64,000 nt of DNA from Prunus persica (lineage: Eukaryota; Streptophyta; Magnoliopsida; Rosales; Rosaceae). The translations under genes were made by a program, and so were the position numbers. Below the pieces are notes generated by a model. The model was given only the letters and a program-made list of their open reading frames with translations. It was not told where the DNA came from and ran no database searches. The stretch spans positions 5,813,061-5,877,060 of the forward strand of contig NC_034015.1 of the NCBI RefSeq assembly GCF_000346465.2, in the 5' to 3' direction. Below, in pieces: positions 48,601-61,692 of the stretch; positions within the stretch are counted from its first letter, which is position 1; each line of letters opens with the position of its first letter.

Positions 48601-49938
48601 AAAAAAAAATAAAAATAAAATATTCAGAGAGCCAAATGAATTGGCATTGTCTTCCCAAGCACACACCAAATTCAATGATCAAAAACTCCCAAATGGGTGT
48701 CCCTTTCTAAGCCCAAATGGTCAGACCTTCTCAACAAATGAAAAATGGCTTGTAGCGGGTCACCTAACAATGCCACACACAAGATAAAGTGGGGTCCACC
48801 AAAATAACTTTGTGAACATAATAGTGACGTTTCTCAAGGCATTACCCTAACCCAAATACCAAAACAAAGTTCCACACCTTATTAGATTATAAAGTTATTC
48901 ATTGAGTCTATTCACTAAATGATTTTGTTTTAACAAAGGCTTAGATTATTATAAGGAAAAAGTATAAACAGAGAGAAAACATCATATACTAAGGATTATG
49001 CGAGTAAATTTACACATAAAGAGTTTATTAGTCGTACTGATCAACATCTTACTCATGTTGTTTTTATACATATGTTAGGCTTCATTTAGATTAGAGGGAT
49101 TCCAAATCTATAGATTTACATGACATTATAAAGTAAACTAGTTTGTTTAGATTAGTACAATTCATGTATGCCAAGATTTGGACTAGAAAGACAGGAAGAA
49201 CATAAATGGGTTTCAAATAATTCCTTACAAATAGTCATTTCAAATCCTTTTTTTTATACAGCGATATTGAGAGAGGGGGGAAATTGAACCTATATACATC
49301 TAGTTATTTCAAAATCGAATGCGGTTCTTATTTTTATAACAAATTTAGCTTTGTTTTCTAATTCAAATCCATTCTTTTAAATCCCTCCATTGAAACGGAA
49401 CATTGGAATTTTGTTTAAAATAAATAAAGTTTAGAGTAGGGCCAACTTTAAATAAACAAGAAATCATCGCGTCATTTGGTAAATAAGTTCAATGATTGTA
49501 ACAATACTCAACTGATACTACTCCTTGATCATAACAGAGAGGAGGATGATTATGAAACCAGGGTCGCCAAATTGCCATAATTAACATAATAATTGCATTT
49601 CTCAAGGAAATACACACACGTCCCCCATAAAAAAGTTTCAATGATCAAAATACCTTTTTCTTGGACTTGTGATGTGTGTGACCAACATACACACACACAC
49701 ACAAGAAATATATATATATTTGTAATAAGCAACACTCTATATATATCGTGATTTGCGCAAAGGACTTAGCATTGGATGCTAATTATAATCAAATATGGGT
49801 GCTAACAAACATTTGACCAAAGCTCTACAAGTGTGTCTTCATAGTCAAGCAATCCCTAGCACTGCCTTGGAAAACATCTGTATCCCATGTTCTTGCATGT
49901 TCAGATGCAATTAAAAATTTTCATACACACACCAACCA

Positions 49939-49990
<52 letters not shown>

Positions 49991-50659
49991 GGAGAATAAC
50001 CATACTACTTTTATTCTCCAACATTTTTATATATACCAAACTTTATTCCATAGAAAAAGAAGGGGTAAAGAGGAGGGTATCAAGGAATAAGAATTTTTAT
50101 CTGTCTTGCACAAAGCTCCACTCTACGATAAAAGGGGGGCATAATTGGGGTCCTTGTTAACCTTTGCCTAAATATATCATCTTTTATCCAGTGGCCTTTG
50201 GAAAAGAGCTTTCCTAATCTGATTTAAATTCTTGTGTCATTTTAGATTTTAGTTTTTATTATTTTATTGTGCAAGAATTCGTCTCTACCTGGTACTGGCC
50301 ATAAAGGGTTTCTTTCTGGTGTGATTTTGTCTCTGAGTAACCTAACAACCAGCTTGGTTTTTTCTTGGTGGGATTCAATACAAGGATTAGAAGAAACCAT
50401 AAAATACCAATCACTAGCTTTTTCCCACTTCACTTGCTTCAAGGAGCTGCTAAGATATATAATTAATAGTTTGGGATGCTTTGTCTATACACTACAATCA
50501 ATTCGATTATTTTAGATCAAATGAGTGATTGGTTCCTGACACGTGTAAATTTTTTGCTTAAATTTGATAAAATTGGGTGTTACTCATACAAATTAAGTGT
50601 TTTAAGTGAACGATTATCTTTTCTTCTCTTGTAACTTTCTATTCTACTCCTATAAATAC
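45601..50659. other. Gene-poor region, no supported gene
   Basis: AT-rich DNA with scattered A/T runs, (TTTA)n at 48270-48295 and a CT tract of about 22 units at 49942-49986. Short open frames in 46815-47048 and 50242-50515 match no family I know. Old repeats may be present but have no clear ends. Confidence 0.5.
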
Positions 50660-50662
50660 TTA

Positions 50663-51149
50663 TGGTGTATTTACTAATCAAGAATTGGAATTTGATTAAG
50701 GAATTGAATTCCAAGTATGTAGGATTACCGTGTTTACTTCACATCAATGAATTACAAAGTAAATGGGACCTACACAAAAAATTTCTAATTTTAGAGGAAA
50801 TCAATTCTTGAGTGGGAGGTGGTATTCTAATTCATAGAGATCTAAGTCATTAGGAATTTTTTTTTTCCCATTAAATCCTCACACAATTTTAAAATTTCCA
50901 AATTTGTCATCTACTTTAACCTAACAACAGGAAATTTTAGTAATTAGTATCACTCTTACCTTAATTCCATAAGATTTAGTAAACAACTTCAATAGGAATC
51001 CATAATCTAACTCTTCTCAATCCATATGGTTTAATAAACAACTTCAATAGGAATATGGAATCTAATTCTCCTCAATCCAAATCCTCATCAATTCAATTCA
51101 TTCTCAATTCAATTCCTCATAATCCAATTACAGATTAGTAAACATACCA
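50663..51149. mobile_element. Tourist-like MITE, 487 bp, TTA TSD
   Basis: Left end TGGTGTATTTACTAATC and right end, minus strand, TGGTATGTTTACTAATC are 17-bp imperfect TIRs; TTA lies on both sides (50660-50662 and 51150-51152). The interior contains many AATTGAATT words. Non-coding. Confidence 0.85.
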
Positions 51150-51879
51150 TTAATATATTAAAATATTTTCTAAATAATTATTTACGACCGTCTCTAGGAA
51201 AATACAGGTGGTGTCACCGCACATGCAACGACGGATATGGGTTACAATGCATACACAATTTTTTCCCCCCCTAAAGTGTCTAGCCCACAACCCATCATAC
51301 TAAGTCTTTGATATTGACTTTTTTCTCTAGCAAGTGTTTTTGTTTAAGTTTCTGAAATTTGGTTGAATCTAGCTACAAAAAAAAATTTCTTTTTTACTTT
51401 GGTCATTTTAGAATGGATTGCTTATGCTTCTGAGTTTTTATTTTGGTTTTGGTTTTAATATGGATCATGTAGGGGGTTTGAGATAGATTCAAACCTTTTA
51501 TTTGGCATTTCCCTTGCAAAATGATGTTGAGTTTTTTCTTTTTGCTATTTTGGGGTTTATTTTTGTTACCAAACTCACAGTTTGGTTCTAAACATGTAGA
51601 ATACTGCTTAACCAGGAAGCAACTTTGCTTCTTGCCATGTACTTGAGTTGTGGGCAATTTTTGATGACCTTTGATGAGAAGTCTATTTACTAACTTGTAA
51701 AGGCAACTTTTGATGACAATATCATGTTACCAAGAAAATTATGTATATAATAAATTGAAAATATGTTAATATATAATTTTTTTATGAGGCCTAAAATTTG
51801 TTTTGTAATTTTAGAGAGGTTCAACTAGCATATTCAAACGTCTTGTAAGAGTCACAATTTTTATTTTACTTTAAAATGG

Positions 51880-52180
51880 AGGAAATTAAAATGTCCCACA
51901 CTACTAAGCATCAATTTAATGATACGGTATCTCCGCAATATACGTGTTTCTCATATCACATTATGTGAATGTGAGACTTTTTATCGTTGTCGCATAGGAC
52001 TCCTAAATCTTTGAACCTAGCTTGTCTTTATTTAACATGGTATCAGAACATTGATCTTGAAACTTGCGGTTTTTTTGCTTTCCCTTGCTAGTTATAAAAG
52101 AAGAAATACAACTGAAAAAGAAATAAACAAAGGATTATAAGAAATTATGGCGGATGCTCCACCGGTGGCAAATTAGGCTC
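51880..52180 (+). mobile_element. Retrotransposon LTR end and primer-binding site fragment
   Basis: TGGTATCAGAAC at 52038-52049 is one base from the initiator-Met primer-binding site. Upstream is LTR-like sequence with ATGTGAATGTGAGAC; downstream an ATG (about 52147) opens MADAPPVAN and then stops, like the start of a copia gag. No further coding. Confidence 0.5.
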
Positions 52181-53639
52181 CTTAATTCGTAATTTACAGT
52201 TTATTCCTCTAAATGTGAAGAAATTCAATTTCAACATGTTTTTTTTTTCCTTTTTATTCAACAATTATCTTTCATATTTTAAACTTAAGACTTTCTCTTA
52301 AACAAAGTAGATATTGAGTGCTACACTAATGGACATGTTTTTTAAAGCAAACTTTGTAGCTGATACTTTGGCTTCTTTTATCAAGTTTCGCAAACTTGAA
52401 ACAACTCCTTGCACTTTCTGTTGTGTAGTTTCTCTTAAAGAAAAACAGAGGAAGAAATTATACATTATTTAGCTTTCAAGTTTTTTCCTTACTCTCTCTT
52501 TCAATTATTTTCCCTTCTATGCACTCCACATCTCATCCCACATTCCTCATATTCTTGTTTTTTTTTTTTTTTTTGAACCTAACCCAATTACAAGTAGGTA
52601 TTGCATGCATATTATTGTTCACCTAAATTCTTTAGCATTTATCTCATAAACAAAAGAATAAAAAAAAAAAAAATCTCTAGTATTTCTTGAGAGAAGCCTT
52701 TGGAACCATCCAAAGCCAAACAAAAGCTGGTCAAAGCTCAAATACACATACAGACTCTTAACTTGTTATTACAGATACAAGGCAACATATCTATCTTCGT
52801 TTTTAGGGATCAAAAAGGACAGGCTGGAAGGATCCAAACCCAAACCCCACTTCCATAATTATGAATTATTATTATCAGAGACCAGAGATGTAGAGAGAGA
52901 GAGAAAGAAAAGGAAAATACAAGGAAAGAATTCACAGTGAACAAGAGTAATAGAAGAAACTTCCACCCTCTAAATGAAAGTGATATTGCCACACACAGAA
53001 ACCATTAACAGAAAAGCTTACATAAAGCAGAAAAAAGGAGGCCTTGGGTTTTCCTTTTCCCTTTCTTTTCTTTTCTTCCTGCCTCTGCTAAGCATCTTTT
53101 TCTTCACTTTTTTCACCTCTCCTCTCATTCCTTCCTTCCTCTTGGAATTTATTTTTACTTGAGTTTCCCTTTGCTTTTGTTTCCCACCATCATTTCCTTG
53201 TCTTGCTCACCTATAATTTGCTTCATGTTCTGCTGAATTTTTGATGGTTCTCCTCTCTGGCATTGTTTGTTTAATCAGAAAAAGTTGCATTGCTTTTCTT
53301 CTTGGTTTCTCAGATTGATTTCCCTAATTGGGTATCTCTCTTTTGCTGTGAAAATCCCTTTGGAATTTGATTCTGGGATTGACTTCATGCAATGATCCTT
53401 TCTGGGTTTTTCTTGATCAATTCAGTTCTGCTTTAAGAATTCCCTCCCTTGAATATATTCTGTGTGAATTTTGTTTCATGAGCGCCAAGTTCTTGAATTT
53501 AGTCTCACTTTCACCTTCCTAATTGTCTAAAAATTCACTGTTTTTTCTTTTTTCACTCATCATACTTTGTGAGCTGTGTGATCTTCATTGTTAATTCTTG
53601 CAAGTAAACTTTTTCTTCTGTTTGTTGGGTTTGTGATTC
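52181..53639. other. Upstream region and leader of the CRK gene
   Basis: Poly-T and poly-A runs at 52556-52575 and 52658-52673. From about 53040 the sequence becomes pyrimidine-rich (CTTTTC, TTCCTT runs), typical of a plant 5' untranslated leader, up to the start codon at 53640. No other gene. Confidence 0.45.
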
Positions 53640-56600
53640 ATGGGACTCTGTCATGGAAAACCCACAAAAAACCCACAAGCCCAATCGCAAGATTCCACAA
53701 TTCCCAGTGAAAGTGAGCCTTATGCACTCAATTCCCACTCCACCAAATCCTCAAACTTTCCCTTTTACAGCCCAAGTCCATTGCCAAGTCTCTTCAAGAA
53801 CTCCCCTGCCAACTCCAGCGTGAGTTCGACGCCTCTGCGCATTTTTAAGCGACCTTTCCCGCCTCCCTCTCCGGCGAAACACATTCGGGCATTGCTTGCT
53901 CGCAGGCATGGCTCTGTTAAGCCCAATGAAGCCTCAATCCCTGAAGGAAGTGAGTGTGACGTTGCCTTGGATAAGAATTTCGGGTTTTCTAAACAGTTTG
54001 TAGCTCATTATGAGCTTGGCGATGAAGTGGGGCGTGGGCATTTTGGGTATACTTGCTCTGCCAAGGCCAAGAAGGGGAGCTTGAAGGGCCAGGATGTGGC
54101 TGTCAAGGTTATTCCAAAGTCAAAGGTCTGAATTTCATTTCTTGGTTCTTTGGTGATCTCCTCAATGTTCAACAAGTTCAATTCTTTTTGAGTTATTGTT
54201 CGCAAAATCACAATTGAATTGTCCTAGTTTCCGTAGAAGTTTGATTAGATTGCATAGGTGCATATGCATACATGTTTCATTAACTAGGGACCATATGACC
54301 TTAATATCATGTTGGTAATGTTCTTAATTCATATCTCCTATAACTCGTCTTGTTGTTTTAAATATTTTAGTGAGCTGTGACGCATCTTTAGCATATCTGA
54401 TGTTGAGTAACTTTCGTCCGTGTTAGCTTATGCTGGAAATATCCGAAGGATATTGAAGATGTAAAGGTTTATTAGACTTTATCTTCAAGAGGATATTGCA
54501 TACTCAACTTGTGTGTTGTGTTTGTTAGTCCTTTGGGTGTGATATAGACTGTATGCTTGCCCCTCTAAGTGGCTCATTATAGATTTTATTTTATATCAAG
54601 GTGATAAGTGTATATGTATCAATCTATGCTCAGTGTCGATAGCTTGAGGGCTTTTAAACAGTGAAGGATCATGGCTTAGTCTGAACAAAAGTGGTAAACT
54701 AGGATATTGTAATGGCAATGACAATAAATCATAACTGCAACGCAGACAAAATCTTCATAGATTTCTTCTCTGTTGCTCTCAACATTTCTTACAATGTGGA
54801 TCTTTAGATGACCCATACTTCCTTCCATGTCATACTATTAGACTGTGAACATACACTAATGAAAGATGTTTCTGCAGATGACAACGGCAATTGCTATAGA
54901 GGATGTAAGAAGAGAAGTGAAGATCCTACGGGCACTAACACATAAGAACCTAGTGCAGTTCTATGAAGCCTATGAAGATGATGACAATGTTTATGTGGTG
55001 ATGGAGTAAGTTATGATTGCTATAACTTTCTGAATATGCATCTTACTCTGTGTCATAGGATGCCTTTGGCTTATTTTAGTTCTCTTAATACTGGCTTAAG
55101 ATGCTGATACGACTTCCTGAATTTCTTCTTCTGCTTGGTTGCATCAGTACCAGGTGTCAAAGTTGCAACTTGTTGAACATGTGACAACGTGCATACATAT
55201 GAGTCCCCTTAAGAACAATGTATACTTATTTTAGCAAGTGTCTTTTTTGACACCAAAGCCATTAGGATTTAGATGCTATATAATCATGGTGCCTTGAAAC
55301 ATAAGTTTAATCTGGACATGGCTGAGATACCCGTATGATCAATCTAGATGTGCAATCTACAAAAACAGAGATGGGCGAGCAGAATAATTTTAAAACCTGG
55401 TCAGATTTGACCCCAAAAGCATACAATTTTTTTCCGCCCAAAAACAAAAAAAAAAAGCATACAATTTTTATTGGGGGCATGGTCATTTCTAGTAACAAGT
55501 GCTGAATCAATTACGTGATTCATTTTACCTTTTCAGCTGGATATCATTTAGCACTGAAGGAAAGCATTATATATAGATATATAGATACGTATATATATCG
55601 ATATATATTAGTAGTAAAATTATTCCAAGTAGGCCATCAGCAAGGCATTTGTTGCTATGATTTTAGACTTTTAAGATATTGGAGCTTAATCAATGTTATG
55701 TTCTCCAGGTTGTGCAAAGGAGGTGAACTATTGGATAGCATACTTTCAAGGTACCTGCTCTTACAATCTTTTCATTTATGTCACAAGGAAGAACGCAACT
55801 CTTTCTTTTTTGGAAGTCACTAGCCTGTTCCGTACCTTTCAAACTAGCTGAATTCCCATTTCTCTTCTCTAGGGGTGGCAAATATTCAGAAGATGATGCA
55901 AAGGCTGTTATGGTTCAGATTTTAAGTGTAACTGCCTACTGCCATCTCCAAGGAGTGGTTCACCGCGATCTCAAGCCAGAGGTAGTTCATTCACAAATAT
56001 CTTTCAGTTTTTGAGTATCAACAGACTTAGCCCCTAAATACATGCTACCTTAGAAGTTGCATAAGGGTAAAAATTAAACTTGATTTTCTTAGGTCGAGGC
56101 ATCTGCATATGCTCAAAATTAATTTAAATTAAAAAAAAATAACAAAGGTAATAATAATAATAATAATATTTTTCCCCTTCTACTGTTTTACTCTTAGATT
56201 TGAATGTCACCTATCCCATTGGCACCGGCTGTTTATACCATTGAGCAATATCTTGAATTGCCAAACCAGCTTTAGGTTTAACTTGATTAATTTTAGGATT
56301 CTTACCTTCCACTTTTTTTGTTGTGCTAGATTTTCATACAGGGTCTTCCCATGGATATTGGATACATAGTGCTTCATTGCCTGCATTAGTGGTTAATCTA
56401 AATTATACCTCTCAAGTGGGAGCAACTGTGCATTGATTAATACGAGTTAGAGGCAGCTCACATCCTGCATCACTGACAACTCTGAAGACAAATGATTTTT
56501 TTCTAACTGCATCCATGCATTGTTTATTTTCTTAATTTCCGGATAAATGCACCTACGTGTAATCTATTGATTGTTGAATTTCTTTTGTGGTCTGAAATTG

Positions 56601-57260
56601 ATTATTGATTTAATGATGTGATAGATACAATTCCTTATTTGACTATATTTCTTCTCTTTTGCCTCATTCCCTCTTTTTTTAACCTTGATTTGGTATTTTC
56701 TGCTCCAGAATTTCCTTTTCACTTCAAGCGATGAGAAGTCCCCCCTGAAGGCCATTGATTTCGGACTCTCTGACTATGTAAAACCAGGTTTGGACCCAGG
56801 ATTACTGCCTAAGATAAATCCTGCTCTAGTCAATTTTAAACGCCAGATTGGGCTCTAATACTTAAGTTTGTGCAGATGAGAGATTGAACGATATTGTAGG
56901 AAGTGCATACTATGTAGCTCCTGAAGTTCTACACAGGTCATATGGGACAGAGGCAGACATGTGGAGTATTGGTGTAATTGCTTATATCCTTTTGTGTGGA
57001 AGCCGACCCTTTTGGGCCCGGACTGAGTCTGGCATCTTCCGAGCTGTACTAAAGGCTGATCCAAGCTTTGATGAAGCTCCTTGGCCTTCTCTATCATCTG
57101 ATGCGAGAGATTTTGTAAAGAGACTACTGAACAAGGATTACCGTAAGAGGCTAACCGCGTCTCAGGCTTTGTGTAAGTCACCAAGCTCAGGGCCCTTCTT
57201 TTGACTCCCACTATAGGATGTTGTTTACTAAAGGGTACTTCTGATGAGAACTTGCTCCTA

Positions 57261-57291
<31 letters not shown>

Positions 57292-59081
57292 TTTTTTTTT
57301 TTTCCACATTTAGTCAAAGCCTTGTGAAACAAATTCTGGAATGAAAACAGTTAATAATCTGAGAGAAGGGAGATAGCACTCTGGCTTCTTTCTTTGGGAA
57401 AGGTTTCTCTCCTTTTGAAGATCAAATGGAGAGGGCCAGTTGCTAATCCTAACTGTGACATGCTTTGGGCTTCTCCTGAATGGCAGCGGGCCTGAGATGC
57501 TTGAACTGTGTAGATTAAAACATTTATTCTCTATTTGAACTTTAAATGGAGAGGAGGAAGATCCTCTTTCTTTCAATCTATTCTAAGGGTGGTTTGATGG
57601 ATTTCATTTTCTGCATCATAAATTCATAAGTTTGTTGGAATTTCGGATACTGACAGCCAATTTTTTTTAATCAGGTCACCCATGGTTAGCCAACTATCAC
57701 GAGGTCAAGATACCGATGGATATGATAGTGTACAAACTTGTTAAAGCTTATATATGCTCATCTGCTCTACGAAAATCAGCATTAGGGGTATGCAGTAATA
57801 AGTTTATTAATCTTTTTTCTCTTTGTTGGTGTCTTGCACCTGACTGAAATTGAAATGTCTTCAAATATTGCAATGAATTGTTTATTATTAACTAGTGCCT
57901 CATTGTTATGTTCTATTTTTATTCTCTATCCTCTTCCTTTTCATCATTTTGGTTTCATGAGTATTATTCAGATTTGTCTCGTGATGTCTCCTATGGCAGT
58001 TCTCTAGCTTTTGGTTGAGTTGAAGCGAAGCTTTTCTTTTTTAGCTTTTGGTATAACAGTCGAGTTTGGGAACATATACATTGTAGTGGTTGTCAGGGCT
58101 GATTTTGAAAGAGAAACTGAGGAATAACTAAAAGAATAGAATCTTTGAGAATTGCTTATTGAAATAATTGCTTTGTATCTATCTCAACTTTGTAAAAAAA
58201 GTAATGCCTTGGAGTGATGAATATGTTAGGAATACTTTTGCACATTCATTTATCTTATTCAGCACGTCATTGGTGTAAATATCTGAAATTTTCCTTTAAA
58301 GCAATACCAAAATGGAGTGAAAAACTTTTGCCATTTTGACAGACTCTTGCAAAGACATTAAGTGTAGCACAGCTGGCTTATCTCCGGGACCAATTTACAC
58401 TGTTAGGGCCAAATAAAAGTGGATTCATCTCTATGCAGAACTTCAAGACGGTCAGCACTTTTTCCTAACTATTGTATTCTGTTAATAATTTATGAAGTCA
58501 TTAGAACTGACATTGGCATTCAGCAGGGTGTAATAAGGAACTCAACTGATGCCATGAAAGATTCACGGGTTCTAGATTATGTCAACATGGTAATATCTCT
58601 AAGTTCACCTATCTTTTAGTTTATCTTAATAAAAAGTCTGTATAATAAGAATTACAGCTGAATTTGCAGTCGTATATATGTGTCTTGCAGATCAGCTCTA
58701 TCCGATATAGAAAGCTGGATTTTGAAGAATTTTGTGCAGCTGCCATAAGTGTGCATCAGCTGGAAGGGATGGAGAGCTGGGAGCAACATGCAAGACGAGC
58801 ATATGAGCTATTTGAGAAGGATGGAAACAGACCAATTATGATAGAGGAACTTGCCTCGGTATGCTCTCTCTCAGTGAATAAAAATAGAACATAAAAAACC
58901 CTCTTCGTGCTAAACATTTTTCCCTGTAAATTTCTATTTTCAGGAATTGGGGCTTAGCCCATCTGTACCAGTTCACGTTGTTCTCCAGGACTGGATTAGA
59001 CACTCGGATGGAAAACTTAGTTTTCTGGGGTTTGTTAGACTACTACATGGAGTTTCTTCACGCACATTTCAGAAGGCTTAA
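53640..59081 (+). CDS. CRK1-like: CDPK-related protein kinase (CRK1-like Ser/Thr kinase)
   Basis: Eleven exons, 53640-54125, 54878-55005, 55709-55750, 55873-55981, 56709-56787, 56876-57172, 57675-57787, 58343-58450, 58527-58589, 58691-58858 and 58944-59081, give 1731 nt, 576 aa; all junctions GT-AG with matching phases. The N-terminus MGLCHGK carries Gly2 for myristoylation and Cys4 for palmitoylation, so membrane attachment is expected. A Pro/Ser-rich segment (40-80: [33 protein letters not shown]) precedes the kinase domain: Gly loop GRGHFG (131-136), VAVK Lys156, HRDLKPEN (249-256), DFG (272-274), APE (296-298). The C-terminus keeps degenerate EF-hands ([53 protein letters not shown]), so calcium binding is probably weak, as in CRKs. 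Compared with remembered relatives one residue is missing in [16 protein letters not shown] at 59460 may be the polyadenylation signal. Confidence 0.95.
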
Positions 59082-60059
59082 ACTAAAACTGGTCTACATG
59101 CAGTTTTGATACCTCCATCCTTACTCTCGAGGATCTGGAATGCCCCAAGGGAACCAAATGTGTGCTTAATTGGAGAACTTCATTTTGTTTTGGTCCCTAG
59201 GAGGGTCTGCAGTGCATGCTCATGTCAATTTTTTTTAATTACTTTTTTCTCCTCCCTGTTAAGTTATATAAGGTTTTTCCTTCCCTTTCTTCTCTTCTCT
59301 CCATGATTGGTGCTGTTAAAGTTTAGAGGATTGTACAGGTGAGAGTAGATCACAGAATGTGTGTAGGATTACCGATTACAGAAATGTTCTAAACTGGAGT
59401 GAGTTATGTGGTCTCTGGCGTTCATCCCTCGTGTAGTTATACTGCGCTTTAATTTTCCTAATAAAATCATCCTCTGATCTTATTGAAATTATAAAGAAAA
59501 TATTGATTAGATACCTTGAAATATTTTTTGACAAATCAGTAGTTGATTTTTTCTTTTTTATTAGGTACCAAGCAAAGGCTCATTTGTTTAGAATAAGCCA
59601 CAAATCATGCTTTTATCTGGACCCAAGTTGTTTTGGGTGCTAATGCAATGTGTGTTGCTAGGCCTTTAGATTTCTATTTTAAGTCATTTTTTCCTTTTTT
59701 TCAATTTAAAAAAAAAAATGAGGATGTGTGAGTGGTTGATATCTTGATAGTTGATTGTTTTGAATCTACAATTGTGCCTCTCCTTTTATCTTTTTCTTCA
59801 CATTTCATAAGGGTGCACTCTCCTATGCATTCATATGTTTATTTTTGACATGATATATAAATTTTTTTTATTTTTTATAATCAAATAAAAACTTCATTAG
59901 ATAAATTTCAACGGTACAATTAAAGACATTATCGCCACCACCGAAAGAAGTGCCATCGCGGCCACACCCACCATCGCGTCTGTAACAAATCTGAGAAAAA
60001 TATGATTTCCAGCGATCTATCTGCGCATAAGAGTGAACAAATAAATGAAACTAACGCGG
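59082..60059. other. CRK 3' region and intergenic DNA
   Basis: 3' untranslated region to about 59480, then AT-rich sequence without a gene. Confidence 0.5.
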
Positions 60060-60430
60060 ACATGATATAGAACTTCAGTTGATCTTATTTGAGTAATAAC
60101 CTTATGAACCGTCTATCTTTTCGATATTTCCTCAAAGACCATCTCTGCAAAAAAATCACTTGAATTCAAAATCATTTGATCATTTAATTAATGGTAGTTA
60201 TTTTAGTGTTTTCTTGAAAAACCATGTTCGTCTATTTTGTTGATCACAACTAGATGTCTAAAGGATTTTCGATTTATCTAATTTTTTGTAAGGATGATCT
60301 TTTAATAATGACATGAAAAATATATTATTTGAATTGTTGAAAAAAAAAAATCATAATGGACCTTGAAAGGTATCCTTATTTGAGGGATCTCGAGGTATCT
60401 TTAGGTTTGGTATTTATGTATGTTAGTGAT
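60060..60430. repeat. Diverged inverted relative of the element at 34862-35260
   Basis: Read on the minus strand, this stretch shares with 34900-35220 the order of segments around AATTTTTTG, GATGATxTTT, TCAAATGAT and GACGGTT. The ends carry CTTATTTGAG(G)GAT words. Age prevents fixing ends or a TSD. Confidence 0.5.
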
Positions 60431-61021
60431 CTTAAAAAGATCCTTAAAGGTATCCCTCAATAAAATTGTATGTATGTGTATGTTGCATGTTCTTCACGTA
60501 TAATACAGATAAAGGGTCCTTCAGAAAGAAATGTCCTTGAAATCCATGAAATTCAACCTGAAGGTCCCATAGGAAAAAAAATCCCTTTGTCCCACCGGAA
60601 AAAGGTCCCTTCGGAAGCAAAGAAAACAAGCATCTACACAATCCTGTGCTGAGAGAATAAGTAAAGAGGCCTTCATAGGTTCGTTCGTTCTCTCTTTGGC
60701 GTGGCTCTTTTATTGCTCCATTGCGCAGATACACTATGCCACACTAATTGTGGGAACACATATTTTGCTGACCAATAAGAAGACGACACATGGAAAAGGA
60801 ATAAGTAAATCTCCATTTCTGTGTTTCACTTTCAACTAACTCAATACTCTTGGTGCAGCATTACCACAATACCATTTGCTCATTTAATTTCTTGTAAGTT
60901 CTTTCATTTATACTATTCTCTTCTTATGCGCTTCCGTGCGTGCGAGGTCTTTTTTAATCACACGAGACTTAAATTTTCCTTATATATATATATATTATGT
61001 TTTCTATATTTAAATAATGAG

Positions 61022-61556
61022 TAATGCTACACTTACCACATTTTTATCCCACATTTTTATGCCATATGATGTGGCATGTCCATATCCTATCCACATTCCT
61101 TAAGAATAATGCTACTCTTACCACATTTGTATACCAGATTACCATACCACCTTATGTGGCAGATGATGAGGTGAATAGCTAAATTAATTAAAATTAATTA
61201 ATATTTTCTTTTCTTTTCTTTTATGATTTATTAACACATAAAAAAAAACTGTTAATTAAACTTTCTTTATTAAAATACACTTCATTGATTTAATTAATGT
61301 GGCATATGATATGGATATGTCACATCATGTGGTATAGAAATGTGGGAAAAAATATGGTAAGTGTAGCATTACCATTACTCCATCACTTAAATCAATGAAA
61401 TGTATTTTAATAAAGAAAGTTTAATTAATAATTTTTTTAAAGTGTAAATAAATCATAAAAGAAAAGAAAATGTTAAATAATTTTAATTGATGTGGCTGTC
61501 TACCTCATCTGCCATATAAAGTGGTATAGGAATGTGGTATACAAATGTGGTAATTT
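61022..61556. repeat. Interleaved inverted repeats A-B-A'-B'
   Basis: Segment A (61022-61103, starting GAGTAATGCTACACTTACC) is complementary to A' (61296-61380, ending GTAAGTGTAGCATTACC...). Segment B (about 61117-61295, starting TTACCACATTTGTATACC) is complementary to B' (61381-61556, ending GGTATACAAATGTGGTAA). The arms pair in crossing order rather than nested. A uses the same terminal sequence as the Mutator-like MITE at 39685. Non-coding. Confidence 0.85.
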
Positions 61557-61692
61557 CAAATTAATACTAAGCTAATTTCAAATTTGTTTCCATCTTTACA
61601 GGGCATGATCAGAAATCAGTCTCGAGAAGTATGAAGATGACAAGCATATAGATTCATCTGTAGGCCGTGCTGAATTTTTCTTCATCCACTAA

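Noticed and set aside
61022..61556. Single long hairpin microRNA-type locus
   Set aside because: The arms are interleaved and MITE-derived with diverged pairing; no conserved miRNA sequence was recognised.
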